Of a stretch of DNA of 64,000 nucleotides, positions 46,339-59,073 are shown one piece after another. Origin of the DNA: Medicago truncatula (taxonomy: Eukaryota; Streptophyta; Magnoliopsida; Fabales; Fabaceae); the NCBI RefSeq assembly GCF_003473485.1, contig NC_053047.1:14100001-14164000 (forward strand), in the 5' to 3' direction. The first letter of the stretch is position 1. Each line of letters starts with the position of its first letter. Below the pieces are notes generated by a model. That model was not told the DNA's origin. It did no database searches and worked only from the letters and a program-made list of their open reading frames with translations. The position numbers and the translations under genes are program-made.

Positions 46339-47440
46339 TTGTAATATCTAGGAATGTTCACTGTTTTCTTTTTGAATAAGGAATGTTCACTATTTGTTCT
46401 TAACTTTCAATCAAGGTTTAATTAAATCTAAGAATTTGAATCCCGACTTTTACATATCGTAATATCTTTATCCCGACTTTTATATTTTTTTTTTTGGCGA
46501 CCCGACTTTTATATTTATTTAAATAGTTTGTTAGCTAGAAAACAACTCCTTAGATAAATAGATGAAAATTTCAGAATTTGAATCCCGATTTTTACATATC
46601 GTAATATCTTTATCAACTGAACTATACTCGTAAGATTGGTTCGGTTTATTCTTATTAGTTGGAAAATTAATAAATTGAGGTTTATGAAAAATTAATACGA
46701 GGTCTTTTTAAATCCATAGTAAATTTTATTTTTTAGCCGTTTCAGAATATAAAATTATTACTGTATTAATGTAATAAATTTCAAATAATATTACTTTTTT
46801 TAAGTATTTGGTACAAAGAGTACCACTTAATTCATTAAAAAGAATAAATGAGCACAAAAAAAAAAGAAAATGAGGATTAGACCAAAACCTCTTCAAAAGG
46901 TAATAAATCTATAATTAGGAAGACCTGATCTATTTTTTTTTTTTTACAGAATCTATTCTAATCTTATCTGGGATACCATCCCACCAAGTGAAAGTGAATG
47001 AAGAAAGCAATATGGCGGTTAGGGTATCAACATAAGAGTTACATTATATATGAGTTATGTTGAACTAAAATGAGTTTGAACAATACCTATGAAAGAACAA
47101 TTGGATATGTTTGTGTGTGTTCAAGTGCGCAGGACCATAGACAGTTTGTCGTCTTCTGAAACAATGTCACTATCAGAAAGTGAGTAGTACAGTTTGTCGC
47201 CTTTTGACCACGTGCAGAAAAAAACAAGAAAATTCAATGACAAAGAGAATGTAACAAATCATTCTATTAGAGGAGAAAGATTTTCGAATGACTACACAAC
47301 GATATTATCCATTTGAGGCAACATTTCAGCTTCTCTGAGCAAGCTTCTCAAGGATTTATTTCATGTGCTGTCACTTCTTCATCAACAGTTGAAGAAAAAA
47401 CAAGAAGACTTCTGTTATTTTTACTAGTGCCCTTATAATC
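46339..47440. other. Intergenic DNA with a short duplication
   Basis: 'gaatttgaatcccga(c/t)tttt' followed by 'acatatcgtaatatcttta' occurs at about 46434 and 46573. The first 70 bp match the 3' flank of copy B. No gene. Confidence 0.4.
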
Positions 47441-48239
47441 TGCAACGCCCTATTTATTCATTTAAATATTTTGGTTGATTTTGGTTGATTTAAAGTCTTT
47501 TATATGACCTATATGAATTATGTTGATTTTGTGGTGTGTTGTATTTTATTAAATGTTATATTTTTATTATTTATTAGAATATGTGGGAATTAGAAATAAT
47601 TGGAGTTTAGGGGCTGAATTAGAAATAAGGAGAGTTGTGTGGGGTTAATTAAAATAAATGGGCGTTAAGTTAAGGAGTTAAGAAATTGAGAAGTCAGAAA
47701 AACATTTCACGTGAAAACAAGTCTTTGGGGAGAAAAAGGGAGAAGAGCCAAGTGAAGAACCGGAGAGATCGTAGAGCTTCGTTCGTCAGAATTAAGGTAA
47801 GGCTGAGGCTAACTCTCAATAATCATAGTGTATGTAAATTCTGAAATTGATTTAACATGTACTTGTTTATGAATTTGGGAATTAGGGTTAGAATATAGAA
47901 TTGAATCGTTGGAAGAAGTAGGTAATCTGATGGATTAGGGTGATAAAGGATGTTTAGATTGTAGATTAATCACAGACTAAGTTTCTAATCAATTTTGGGG
48001 TTTGGGTCGATGGAAATTGGGATTTTCACTTGAAAAGTCGGTGTCTAAACGTTTTTGCAAATAAGAGATTATGTGAGGTTTGGAAATCGATTTTTGGGTG
48101 GTTGAAACTTGAATCTTTCTGTAGATTATGATAGGGCTAAGTGTCAGGAGCATGTAGGTGAAAAGGCATCGAAAACAGATTAACAGTTTGATTTTTATGC
48201 GCGAAAACGTGAAGGTTGAAAATCTGATGCTTTCTGTCA

Positions 48240-48350
48240 AACTATGATCGTGCCACGATTCGGGACCAACGTGCCACGATTTTGATCTGTATTTTAGTTC
48301 GTCTGACACTGGAAAAATCGTGCCACGATGGGAGACCAACATGCCACGAT
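48240..48350. repeat. GTGCCACGAT short repeat cassette in the LTR
   Basis: Four copies of (G/A)TGCCACGAT at 48252, 48272, 48322 and 48342, arranged as two pairs, each separated by 'gggaccaac' text. In the solo LTR the equivalent position (62585-62640) has a different cassette built on GCGAG/CTCGC. Confidence 0.7.
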
Positions 48351-48844
48351 GCTGTCATCCAAGAAACCTTAAAAATGCAATTTTCTTCACTCCAAATGCT
48401 TCCAGACTTCTTCCTAAGTGTAGGGACTTTATCCTAACAATCTAGAGATGTTTTTAGGAAGGAAATAACCTTGTCTAAAGGGTCTAATGAGTTCATGAGT
48501 TGGTCTTAGGGGTAGGAATGGAAGTTGTTTATAAAGGTATAGCCTTTCAGTTAATCTAAACTAATATAATTGATGTTGTTGGTTAATTTAAGCTATATAT
48601 ATTATGTGGAAAATGTATGATATAGAAAATATCGTTGTTTATTTCATTCAAGTTGTTATTATTAATATTGCTATGTTGCAAGTTGCTTATGTTGTTGTCT
48701 CTGCTGTTGTTGATTATTAATATCATTAAGTTGACCAAGTTGTGGAGTAAGTCATAATTATTTATGCACAGTTGTTGTTGTCGTTCATGTTGTTGAGTTG
48801 TATGTTGATATACACAGAGTTGAGTCCATTGCATACTCAAAAAC

Positions 48845-49010
48845 CGTTGAGGGCTTATGCCCTGTGAATGCCTTGTCATTCAAAATTGTTGAGGGCTTAT
48901 GCCCTGTGAATGCTTAATTATTCAAATTGTTGAGGGCTCATGCCCTGTGAATACTAGTTCATTCAAATTGTTGAGGGCTTATGCCCTGTGAATGCTCGTT
49001 CATTCAAACG
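48845..49010. repeat. Hairpin minisatellite, four units
   Basis: Four units of about 40 bp, each with AGGGC(TTAT or TCAT)GCCCT preceded by 'gttg' and followed by 'gtgaat'. The inverse orientation of the same unit forms the 14-unit array at 61480-62010. Confidence 0.85.
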
Positions 49011-49371
49011 CGTTAAAATGGTACCACATGCATGTGCATTGTCGCATTTGTCGTTGTGTCGTTGCATAGTCGTTGTTGTTGGTTGAGTTGTTGTCGTTGT
49101 TGTTGGTTGAGTTTGTAGGTGTTGTTAATGTTGATGAAATATGAAACATGACTGTTGAAATATCCGTTGTTTATTAGATTGTTAAATACAGTTGATGATT
49201 TATATACCTATTATTATTGATTGTGAGTCTCACCCCTTCTGCTTGGAAATGTTGCCCGTGATCTAGAATAGTTGATGTTAGTCGCTGTCATGAGTGGACC
49301 TTCCCTCACATGTGTCTTTGGTGCTCTGATACGTAACGGGATGAGAATTTGTTATTACTTTTAGTGTCTGA

Positions 49372-49454
49372 GTTAGCAGAGTTGAAGAAACAGTTGGAAG
49401 ATTTACTTGATAAGAAGTTTGTAAGACCGAGTGTTTCACCTTGGGGAGCGCCGG
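49372..49454 (+). pseudogene. Ty3/gypsy reverse-transcriptase fragment
   Basis: The frame reads [20 protein letters not shown] followed by [10 protein letters not shown], the conserved start of gypsy reverse transcriptase just before the first catalytic motif. After GAPV the sequence changes abruptly to leucine-rich-repeat gene DNA. Confidence 0.8.
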
Positions 49455-49469
49455 TAAAGCCTTCGAAGA

Positions 49470-50283
49470 AATGATGCTGACTGGACTAGGGAAATTGTCA
49501 TCATTGCAATCATTATCAAGCTTTTATGCGGTGGATGATCGGAAGAAGAAATCTGGGAAACTGAATGAATTACAGAACTTAAATAGTCTAAGAGGCAATT
49601 TAGAGATTAATAGACTTGATCAGGTAAAAGATGTGATGCTGGAAACACAACATGTGAATTTGAAAGACAAGAAACTCCTTGAGTCCTTGGATTTAAATTG
49701 GGAAAATCAGGACAATAAAGAGAACAAACTTTCAACTACTAGAAAACCTTTGTCCCCAGTACCAAAATCTAAAAAGACTGCATGTGCGGTGGTATCCAGG
49801 TGATAAGTTTTCGAGTTGGCTTTCTTCTATAAACCATCTTTCTTACATCTCTCTCTCTTTGGCTTTGATAATTGCAAATCTCTCCCACCATTAGAGCATC
49901 TCCCATACCTCATGTCTCTTGAGATAAGTTCTATGAAAGTATTGGAGTACATACACATTGAAGAGGTGTTTCACACTGCAGCAACATTCTTCCCGTCATT
50001 GGAGCGGCTAAAGTTTAGTGGTTGTAAGAATTTCAAGGGATGGCAGAGAATGGAAGGTCAGGTCAGTGTAGATATACTCTCGCGGCCGCCATTGGGTCCT
50101 CTCTCTCAACTAATAATCAACAAATGCCCAAAGTTGACTGACTTGCCTACTTTTCCAAATGTTGAAGAATTGCAGTTGTGTGAATCTATGGTGAAGCCAT
50201 TGAAAGAAACACCGGATATAGCATCATCCTCGTCCTCCACTCCTCAAATAGTCATTGAAAAGCTAGTCTTAATGTGTCACTAG
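49470..50283 (+). pseudogene. Leucine-rich-repeat fragment of a CNL disease-resistance gene
   Basis: The first frame (to 49800) includes GLGKLSSLQSLSSF, SGKLNELQNLNSLRGNLEI and HVNLKDKKLLESLDLNWEN, the middle of the LRR domain of R13L1/CNL-type resistance proteins. After a frameshift around 49745-49830 the second frame (49816-50283) continues with CKSLPPLEHLPYLMSLEI, FFPSLERLKFSGCKNFKGW, PLSQLIINKCPKLTDLP, the usual following repeats. There is no coiled-coil or NB-ARC part: upstream is retrotransposon DNA. The frame ends at 50283 before the expected C-terminal repeats. Intracellular immune receptors of this class sense pathogen effectors; this piece cannot. Confidence 0.88.
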
Positions 50284-50748
50284 TTGGTTTAATTTAAAAT
50301 GTGCACTAGTTGTTCAAATTGAGGCCATGTCTTTATTTAAACATGTTAAGCTTTATGGTGTTTTTGCAAAAACATCAGATTTTCATTATTTAGGATAATT
50401 TATCATGAAATCCAGTTGAAAAAAATGTATGTTTATCAATCAAAATACATTCAACCTTTTGTAGGAATTACAGTGGACAGGAAATGATTAATATTTTTTT
50501 AAACCTCGCGTGAACATAATAATTATGATAATTTTTTAATGATGGTATATTTATTTGAAGGTTTTATTGAAGGACGAAGGAAGAAGTGACTCTAGCTTGG
50601 TTGTGGGAGCTTTCAAGAATAATATGGACACTTTCCTGGAAGCTTAATTTGTCTTCTCGTATGCGTTTCTACTGCTCTCCTATTTTCAAGGATTGTATTG
50701 TTTATGTTGTGTTGCTTTCTTTATGAATTTAACTGTTGTTTCTTTGCA
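50284..50748. other. Intergenic DNA after the LRR fragment
   Basis: It may hold the decayed 3' end of the resistance gene (50560-50640 reads 'gggagctttcaagaat'). No frame or terminus supported. Confidence 0.35.
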
Positions 50749-50921
50749 ACCCATTTGGGGTTGGCCTAGTGGTTGGCTTTGGATCTTGGAGTTTGCTCCT
50801 CCAGAGGTCTCAGGTTCAATTCTCTCTGGTGCCAATTTCGGTGGGCTAAATCCATACAGATCCTCTCGAATTAGTCGATTCTTGAATTGGATACCGAGTT
50901 TTCAAAAAAAAAAAAAAAAAA
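50749..50921 (+). mobile_element. tRNA-derived SINE with 18-bp target duplication
   Basis: A box (GGTTGGCCTAGTGGTTGGC) and B box (AGGTCTCAGGTTCAATTC), a poly-A tail (50903-50921), and the perfect direct repeat AACTGTTGTTTCTTTGCA on both sides (50731-50748 and 50922-50939). A different SINE family from the one at 35825. Confidence 0.92.
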
Positions 50922-50939
50922 AACTGTTGTTTCTTTGCA

Positions 50940-52124
50940 CTACATTCTTTTTTCCTATACCATACTTTTATGGCAAGGTTTTTAATGAGGTAGTTGTTGT
51001 TATTGCACAATCTTGTTACTTTGGGTATTGACTTAGTCCCCTAAGCTCCATTTTTTCCATCGTAATTTTAATCTATTTTTTAGGTTGCTGCGAATCATGA
51101 GGCTATCGATTTGGGGTGTCAACCTAGTTTCTATCGAAATTCTAATTATATGGTGCCCTTTATTATCAATGAAAATATTTATTAGAAAGTTAATATCTAT
51201 CAATACATAAAGATTTTACTTACAAATGATTAGCGTGCTAGTCTGTCTCTTCTTAGTTTGCAGTGGTAAAAAATGGAAGTTACAATTTGTATAAAAAAAT
51301 TGTGGAAGAAACTAAAACAATCGGTTATTTGTATAGGCAAAAGACTGAAAAATTTGAAAGAAAAATGACTGCATACTTTGTATCATATTGATAAATACTT
51401 GATGTTTAAGTGGTATGACAATATGAATATGAAGAATGAAGCTAGTTCAAAATGTCTACTAAGGTGTGCCTACTTAGTAAGAATATATTTTTTCTTAATC
51501 CAATGAGACATCCACTTTCTCCCAATACCTAAAATTTATTTGAGGATTTTTTGTATGGAGAAGAAGATGACGACGAAGAAGGGATGAATATTGACGAGTT
51601 TAAGGTTTGGAAAAAAAAGTTTAGCTTGATTAATTTTGAACTTTATTTTGGATAAACCTTGATGAAATTTTTAGGAAAGAAAGGAACTCAAACGTTTTTA
51701 CTGCAATCAAATCTCACTATCAAATTGATTCTTGCACAAGATGAGGTGTACAAACACAACATCGTTTAACATTGTAGGTCAACATACTAATGTTTGGACT
51801 TACGGAAAGAAGGGACTCATTTGATAGACGTGAAACAAATTGAAGGGTGATTTGGCTATTTTGAAAAAACTAAGAGACGAAGTTAACTGATGATTACATA
51901 CCATGACTCACCACCTCATGGATTAAATTCATATTAGGAAGGCAGTATACTTACATTAAAGGATCCACATCTAAAATTTTGTACCTTTGCATGAAACAAT
52001 GATTTCTTTTTGGAGAACAAGTTAAGATGATGATATAAATTTTGTCAAAAAAGAAGAAGAAAAGGATGATAAATCTATAGTTGAAATACACTTATGTGAT
52101 AGTTCGGTAAACAAAAAAGTCAAA
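50940..52124. other. Intergenic DNA, no gene recognised
   Basis: Short open frames only. No repeat termini noted. Confidence 0.4.
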
Positions 52125-52405
52125 ATACATTTTTTTGTCCTTTAAGTTTGATAAAAATATTGGATTAGTCCTTTAAATTTTTTAAGTTTTCAATAGGTCT
52201 TTATTACTTTCAAGGACCTATTTAAAACTTAACTTAAAAAACTTTAAATAGGTGCATTAAATTAACAAAATAAATGACTTATTTAAAACATAAAAAACTT
52301 AATAAGGACCTATTTTAATCAAAAAAAACTTGAAGAACCTATTTAAAACTTAAAATTTTTATAAGACTATCCCGATATTTATAACAAATTAAAAATAACA
52401 GAGGT
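52125..52405. mobile_element. Imperfect TIR element, MITE-like
   Basis: 'gataaaaatattggattagtc' and 'attttttaagttttcaatagg' on the left reappear inverted on the right ('cctatttaaaacttaaaatt', 'gactatcccgatatttat'). The boundaries and target duplication are unclear. Confidence 0.45.
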
Positions 52406-52431
52406 ATTTTGCCAAAAAAAAATTTTTTTTT

Positions 52432-53060
52432 TTTTTTTGGAACAAGCCAAAATAGAATTATATACGAAATAGGGTAGTCCCAAACGCACAAGATATGCCT
52501 TAGAGACTACCTCAGAAACCAAGAGTTACAACGGTTACAAACAAAACACAACAGAAAACATTAGCCAATACCCAAACAAACAAGAGGGTTTGACCACCAC
52601 TGCTGAGTCCCAAAAACAAAGGTAGCTTTTTTAGCTTTCAACCAACCTAGAGACAGCAGTTTAATCTTATCTAGTAAACAATGGATGGGGGTAACAACCT
52701 GATTAAACATACGGTTGTTACGCTCATTCCACACAACCCAGACACATAGAAGTCATATTAGTTGCATAAAAGAACGTCTAGCAGCACCACCACCTGTCAA
52801 ATGAGTGAACTGTAAAAAATGATCTGATATATTATCTGTGTCCACCCTACAGCAACCAATCCAAACTCGCACCAAATGCTTCACGCCAAAAAAAAAAATT
52901 ACATTGTAACTTTATACAAGATTCAAATCTCTTAAGAGATTGTAGTAATCCGATCATTAGTGAAAATAGATACTCTAAATTTTTTTCTCTTAGACCATCT
53001 ACAACATAGCATCCATTATTGGTACTTAAGTGGGTCTCCCATGTCCACATCACCAATCTT
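52432..53060 (-). mobile_element. LINE 3' end fragment
   Basis: On the minus strand: WIGCCRVDTDNISDHFLQFT, then GGGAARRSFMQLI, CVWVVWNERNNRMFN and LLDKIKLLSLGWLKAK. This is the end of plant LINE ORF2 past the zinc-binding domain. It ends in an A tract (poly-T on plus at 52428). The 5' part (53056-52880) is poorly conserved. Confidence 0.75.
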
Positions 53061-53073
53061 ACGGTAATACTTA

Positions 53074-53577
53074 GGCTCTGTTTGGTAAAAATAAGCTATA
53101 AGCTAGCTGATAGCTGAAAAGCTAGCTGATAACTTATAGCTGAAAAGTTTGCTTATTAAAAATAATGTGTTTGGTAAAATTAGATGTTGAAGTGGCTGAT
53201 AAGTATAAAATGACATGATTTTTTTTTTTTTAATATACATATAGACACACACATTTTTTTGTAATGTATTTATTTTTTTAATATTTTTAATTATAGTTAA
53301 ATATGTTTTTGGTCCTTATAAATATTCAAACTTTAGGTCTTAGTTTCCATAAAAAAATTCTTCGACCTTGAATCCTAAAAAAAAATTCACCGACAATTTT
53401 GATCTCTGCTTTATGAATTCCAAAAATAAGAGAAAGGTGGAAACAAAATGTGAGCTAGAATATATAAAATTTTACAACGTACAATAGACTAGTTATTTTT
53501 TCCTTTAAAAAAAAAATAGGCTAGTTATTTTTTGTGTGGGGTACGACAGCTTAGTTATAGAAAAATATAAAGCATTT

Positions 53578-53630
<53 letters not shown>

Positions 53631-53933
53631 GCTCCTTAAAAAAAAACAACGTGACATTTTTTTTTAAGGGAAAAAATGGGGCGGTTATAAAGATGAATAT
53701 GGATAGTTGTTTAATTAAAAAAATAATTAACTTAAATTAATAGGGTTAAAGTTGAAAGAAAATATAAAAAGCTACCAACTATAAGCTAAAATCCTACTTG
53801 AAATAGCTTTTCAAAAAACACTATAAGCTCATGAAAAAAGCTTGTTACCAAACACGCCACGTTTTCATCTAACGAGCTTATAAGCTAATCCAACAAGCTA
53901 TAAACTAGCTTTTTCGTGTTACCAAACACAGCC
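53074..53933. mobile_element. PIF/Harbinger-type element
   Basis: Ends GGCTCTGTTTGGTAAAAATA and GTTACCAAACACAGCC, with TTA outside on both sides (53071-53073, 53934-53936). The arms are rich in 'ataagcta(t/g)' words. The interior holds a second, nested repeat arm ('aaatatgtttttggtcctt' at 53300) and a long (TA)n run (53581-53626). Confidence 0.8.
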
Positions 53934-53936
53934 TTA

Positions 53937-54720
53937 ATAAACACAAATTTTCTTCAATCTAACACCTCAAAAGAAATTATTAAATATACCTTATAAATAA
54001 CTTTATATGATTATATTTTTAACAAGATTTATTCATTTTACTAAGATTTATTAAATGAGACTCCATGAAAAATGAAGAGATAGAGGGTGCTTCTATAACC
54101 ATCATCCTCTATAAACACTCATATGTTATACTCCACAATAAAGATACATATTTAATGTAGTATTAAATAGATGAAGCATCCATCAAATATGAATAGTTTT
54201 AACTCTTTCGATTGTCACCATCAATCTTATTCTTACTATTAAAGTTTTTTAATCTCAATTTTTCTCATCTCACCTTTTTCCGGTCAACGACTCGAAAAAC
54301 AAGAGAGCAAACATTGCGGGGATCCATATCTGGTCATTAGCATCAAATTAATTAATTACAGTACTAGTAAAAATTTCCCCTTCCCAATCTTTTAGTTTTT
54401 GTGAAAACTATATTGTTGAGATTCACACCATGGGGAAATTGCTTAGAAATTTCCTTGATTCCTCTCAAACTAAACGACACCTTTTTTAAATTATACCTCC
54501 AGCATTGGGTATATAAATTACTACCTTATCCATTAATTAATAATTGGAGTAGGTTTGTATGATAACAATTAATACTATTTAAAGATTCAATTAAAATAAT
54601 ATAATTTCAATTAACTTCGTTTTTAGTTGACTTAAAGTATGTTCGGCAAGAGTAACTAATAAGCAACCTTATATATTTTTTTTAAGAAATAACTCAACGC
54701 ATTTCATTAGTTAAATGATA
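53937..54720. other. Featureless intergenic DNA
   Basis: No gene or delimited element seen. Confidence 0.45.
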
Positions 54721-54993
54721 CTCTCTCCGTTTCAAAATACATGTCCATTTTGGAGAAATTACACTAACCAAGAAACCAAATAAATTTTGTTATTTTTGAT
54801 GAAAATATGTGTGTGTTTTCTATAATACCCTTAATCAATTATTATTTCATTTTATTTTTTCTCTCTCTACAATAAATATGCAAGGGTATTATTGACAAGA
54901 CAATAATTAATGTTGCATTGAAACTTGAAAGTGACAAGTATTGTGAAACAAAATTATTCTCTAAAATGGACAAGTATTATGAAACGGATGGAG
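54721..54993. mobile_element. Stowaway-type MITE
   Basis: CTCTCTCCGTTTCAAAATAC at the left and GAAACGGATGGAG at the right, with TA on both sides (54719-54720, 54994-54995). The inner arms 'tccattttggagaa' / 'ttctctaaaatgga' continue the inverted repeat. 273 bp. Confidence 0.85.
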
Positions 54994-55029
54994 TATCAAA
55001 TACATGACGGTATATCATCATAAAAATTG

Positions 55030-56850
55030 GAGCTAGGATTATATGGAGCTATCCTAGCTAATTCGTGAGCGACCTCATTAGTTTGCTTCTTATTAAACTC
55101 AACATGAGAGTTTTGAAACCTATCCTAAAACAACTGTTACAGGCAGTAAAAATACTACCAAGCTCACTATCATCATCTACCCCTGTGTGAAAAGAATCCA
55201 CGACCTGCTGTGAATCTAAAACAACGTCTACATTATCAAATTGAAGGCCTGAAACCGATTACAATGTCTTGTGTAAGCAAATTGCTTCCCTTATTGTGAC
55301 ATCACATAGAGGATAAAATCAATCGGTTCTTACACGCACAAAGATACTTGTATTATCCTGGATATACATTCCCAGACCGACCCAGTTAGGAGAGGAGGAA
55401 AAGGAGACATCTATATTACATTTGTACCTACCTCTTGCTGGTTTTTTCCACCGGATCACTTCTTGTCGGCTTGGTTCCTGGTGATTTGTGGTTGAAGTAT
55501 TACCGACGACGTTACTAATAATTTGAGCTGACTTCCTCTCTTCAAGAAGTGTTGTTTCCCTAGTCAACACTTAAGCGTTTGTCTCAATTTTCTGCTGCCA
55601 TAACTTTAAGTTCCTTCTTTTCTAAATGCTCCACATCACGGTAGCAAAGAGAGCACATTGAGCTGGACTAAGTGTAGATAACATATTAAATATCACCACA
55701 TTCATATTGTAATTTTGCCTAAGAGCTCTGTTAATCTTGTCCCAAAGGTTAACCTCGCGCAAAATGTGCATAACACTAGGATATTCTAACAAAACATAGA
55801 TACTATCTTCATAATGGCTACCACAAAGCACACAATCAATGCAGCACCGTTCATAGCGTTTTACAGGTCGTAGGCATAATATGAGAAAAATGCCCCTTAC
55901 ATAATACATCATAATTTTTTTTAGCTCATTGTTGTGTTTTTATTAACTCTTCATTTTGTTTTTTTATTTCGCTTTTTACTCCCGAATATAAGTTTTTTCA
56001 AACAACATATGAAAATAAATCAAATACTCTATAGACACCAAAACAGAATAAAATACCGTAGAAGTAGAGAACAATAGCACATGTGAAGTAGACTAAAATT
56101 TTAGCACTCCAAAACATCATATGTCAAATGCAGCCATTGATAAAACGAACAACAAAATAAAAAAGATAATGTGTCTCACATCGATTTTTTTCCCGTAGTG
56201 ATCTCACATTGGTTTCATAATGATGAATGTGTTTCGCATGATCTAATTTATTTTTTTTGAAATATTTGAAAGACAAGATTAAGATTAATTTCTATAGTAG
56301 GCTCATTTTCAACTTAAAATAGTTTTTTTTTTTTTTAAATTATCCCAATTTTTTGAATTATAAATATCGTCGATATTTTAAATATTAGTGGGGCACATAA
56401 TTATGAACAAAGGACCCAAAAAAATATCACCAATTTCTTCGATAATAAATTTTTGAGCATATTATTAAGAACAACCATTTTTTTATTAGAGGGTGTATAT
56501 AGAAATTTTTGTGCTACATGGGGTATAAATAGGAATTTGCGTCAAAAGGGCAAAAAAAAAACCGATTTCAGCTCAGCATTTCATCATATTAATGTTTTGG
56601 GCCTTTTTAGAGAAATTTTCTATATATACTCCCCAAAAAACTTTAACTTCCTTAATAGCTGCCATCGACTTGGTACATGTAAATGAGAATTATCTGCAAT
56701 TTTTGTAACACAAATTCTATAGGCACTGCACACCGAGTACATACCATTCTTTTCTGCTTTCCAAATTAATTTATCTTGGAGATCAATCCAACAAGGAATG
56801 ACACATTGGAAGGAAATTTTATTGGGAAAATATGGCAATAATATTAACAT
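55030..56850 (-). mobile_element. LINE-type ORF2 3' relic, interrupted
   Basis: Minus-strand order: 56850-56625 reads KLIWKAEKNGMYSVCSAYRI (linker before the zinc domain); 55912-55622 reads CCIDCVLCGSHYEDSIYVLL, EYPSVMHILREVNLWDKINR (zf-RVT) up to FATVMWSI; 55570-55319 reads VIRWKKPARGRYKCNIDVSF, the start of the RNase H-like (RVT_3) domain. The 700 bp at 55916-56620 split the linker from the zinc domain and hold an insert of unknown type, A/T-rich, with no terminus recognised. The element is dead. Confidence 0.75.
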
Positions 56851-57503
56851 ATTGTTGGACGGATGTCGGGAGGTTATATCATATTATGGAAGGATTTATT
56901 GGATTTGGAGAAGGACGTGGAAGGGAATTGATTTCACAGAGAGTTGATTTGAGTGGTGGGTAACAGATAAAATACTAGAGTTGCATGATATAGAATAAAA
57001 TTGAATTACAACGATTCGAGTGAAAACAATTCAATATGTTCCTCAAACCATTGACAACTCCTCTAACTCTCATCTTATTTATCTTCAAATACAAATAAAA
57101 AGTATTAAAAACACAATCAAAAGATCATATGATTCTCCGTCATTATGTATGGAGGTTGAGAGAGAAAGAGATAAAAGAGTGATACAATAAAATGAGGATG
57201 CCATAAACAAAAAGAAATAGTCAAAAAAATAAGTGTTTTTAGCAACTAAATAAATATTATTAAATAGAATGGGAAAGGTACAATTGACCCTACAACCCAA
57301 AAATACTACAAGGTTACTCTACCTAAAATAAAGGGTAAAATGAATGTTAGAAAAATCGAGGCGTCCAAATTTAGTTGTTATATATTTTACCTTTCTCATT
57401 CTCAAAACAAAGTATTTCTTTGCTGCCTCAAATAGCCACCCAATCCTTATTATAACTAAGCCACACTCAAGTTCACTCTTCCACTCTCTCTTCCAAAAAG
57501 AAT
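56851..57503. other. Upstream region of oxidoreductase copy B
   Basis: From about 57245 the DNA matches the upstream regions of copies A and C ('gttactctac(c/a)taaaataaa', 'gtccaaat', TATATATT at 57379, 'ccactctctcttcca'). The left part is featureless. Confidence 0.5.
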
Positions 57504-59073
57504 ATGGCTCATGAAGAAACAAAACCAATAAGATTTGGAATCCTTGGTTGTGCAGAGATAGCAAGAAAAGTTTCAAGAGCCATAACCCTCTCACCAAACT
57601 CAACCCTCTACGCAATTGGAAGCCGTTCATTAGAGAAAGCAACAAAATATGCAGCTTCCAATAATTTCCCTTCCCATACAAAAATATACGGTTCATACGA
57701 CGCCGTTTTAGACGATCCAGACGTTGACGCGGTCTATGTGCCGCTTCCGACTAGCTTGCACCTTCATTGGGCAGTTCTTGCTGCTCAAAAGAAGAAACAC
57801 TTGTTGCTTGAGAAACCAGTTGCTTTAAATGTTGGGGAACTTGATAAGATTTTGGAAGCTTGTGAATCTAATGGATTGCAGTATATGGATGCTACTATGT
57901 GGATGCATCATCCTAGAACTGAAAAAATGTTTCAGTTTATATCTGATCCTAATCTCTTTGGTTCCCTTCAATCGGTATGATTCATCCATCCTTTCTCATG
58001 TTTCAATTTTTGTTAAATTTTTTTTTTTTTTGAGGGAAAAAACTACGAATATTATTCTTTTATCGTTGGAGAAACAAAAAAATTTAGACTAATTATCTAA
58101 AATTTATTTTATTAATTGAATTAAAGATAACTTTGTCAATAAATATGTAAAATATTTTATCTTAGACGGGGCGGGGGGATTGTATTGTAGTTTATATATG
58201 CAAATATTATACCAACTTTTGACATCATTCCTCAAAACTAAAATTAAAAGGGAACTTTTAATTTTAACCGTACATAGATATAATTATGTTATACGGATAC
58301 CCTTTTTCTCCACATTTAATTGTGCGTGCTCAGAGTATATCATTGGTTTAACACAAACAACAAAAAATAATTGGTCTATGTCAAGATTGTCAAATTAGAT
58401 CTAAGTTCGTCAATGATGGTTTGTGTCGTTAAGTATATATATTTAATTGCAGGTACATGCTACATTTTCATACCCGACGAGTCCATATTTCCTAGCAAAC
58501 GACATTCGTGTAAAACCAGATCTTGATTCACTAGGAACACTAGGTGATACTGGTTGGTACTGCATTAGAGCAATCTTATGGGCTGCAAACTACGAATTAC
58601 CCAAAACAGCAAAAGCATTACACAAACCAAAATACAATGAAGCAGGGGTACTTCTGTCATGTGAAGCTTCTTTGACATGGGAAGATAACAAAGTAGCAAC
58701 TTTCTTTTGTTCCTTTTTAGCAGACATGTCTATGGATATAACAGCAATAGGGGCAAAAGGGTCATTGCGTGTTCATGATTATGTTATACCTAATGAAGAG
58801 AATGAGGCTTTGTTTAGAACAAGTTCAAATTCTTATTTTCTTGAACTTTCTGCTGGTTGGAATCCTAAACCAAGTGAGGTTGTAGTTAAAAATGATATTC
58901 CACAAGAAGCACTTATGGTTAAGGAATTTGCTCATTTGGTTGGTGGGATTAAGTATGGGAATTCTAAAGTTGAGAATAAGTGGGCAATTATTAGTAGGAA
59001 AACTCAAGTGGTTATTGATGCTGTGAAAGCTTCAATTGATAATGGTCTTCAGCCTGTTCCTATTGAGTATTAA
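57504..59073 (+). CDS. Gfo/Idh/MocA-family oxidoreductase, copy B
   Basis: Exons 57504-57974 and 58453-59073, joined in phase 0 at TCG|GTATGA...TGCAG|GTA, 363 aa, colinear with copy A without gaps. The Rossmann opening is IRFGILGCAEIARKVS, the EKP motif is intact as E103-K104-P105, and the C-terminal domain has GDTGWYCIRAIL and SCEASLTWEDNKVATFF. The intron is 478 bp and lacks the SINE found in copy A. It is likely cytosolic and uses NAD(P); the physiological substrate of this plant group is not known. The conserved promoter (TATATATT near 57379, leader ending 'ctctcttccaaaaagaat') suggests regulation shared with copy A. No lesion found. Confidence 0.93.

Larger units (their letters stand above)
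47441..49350 (+). mobile_element. Partial LTR of a gypsy-type element
   Basis: Starts TGCAACGCCC, matching the LTR end TGTAACGCCC of the solo LTR at 60458-63253, of which this is a same-family copy in opposite orientation. Shared landmarks in order: the splice-like leader, a GC-rich inverted-repeat cassette (48240-48350), a (GTT)n-rich tract (48650-49110), the hairpin minisatellite (48845-49010), and 'gtgctctgatacgtaac' near 49320. It lacks the LTR 3' end and passes directly into reverse-transcriptase DNA. Confidence 0.7.
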
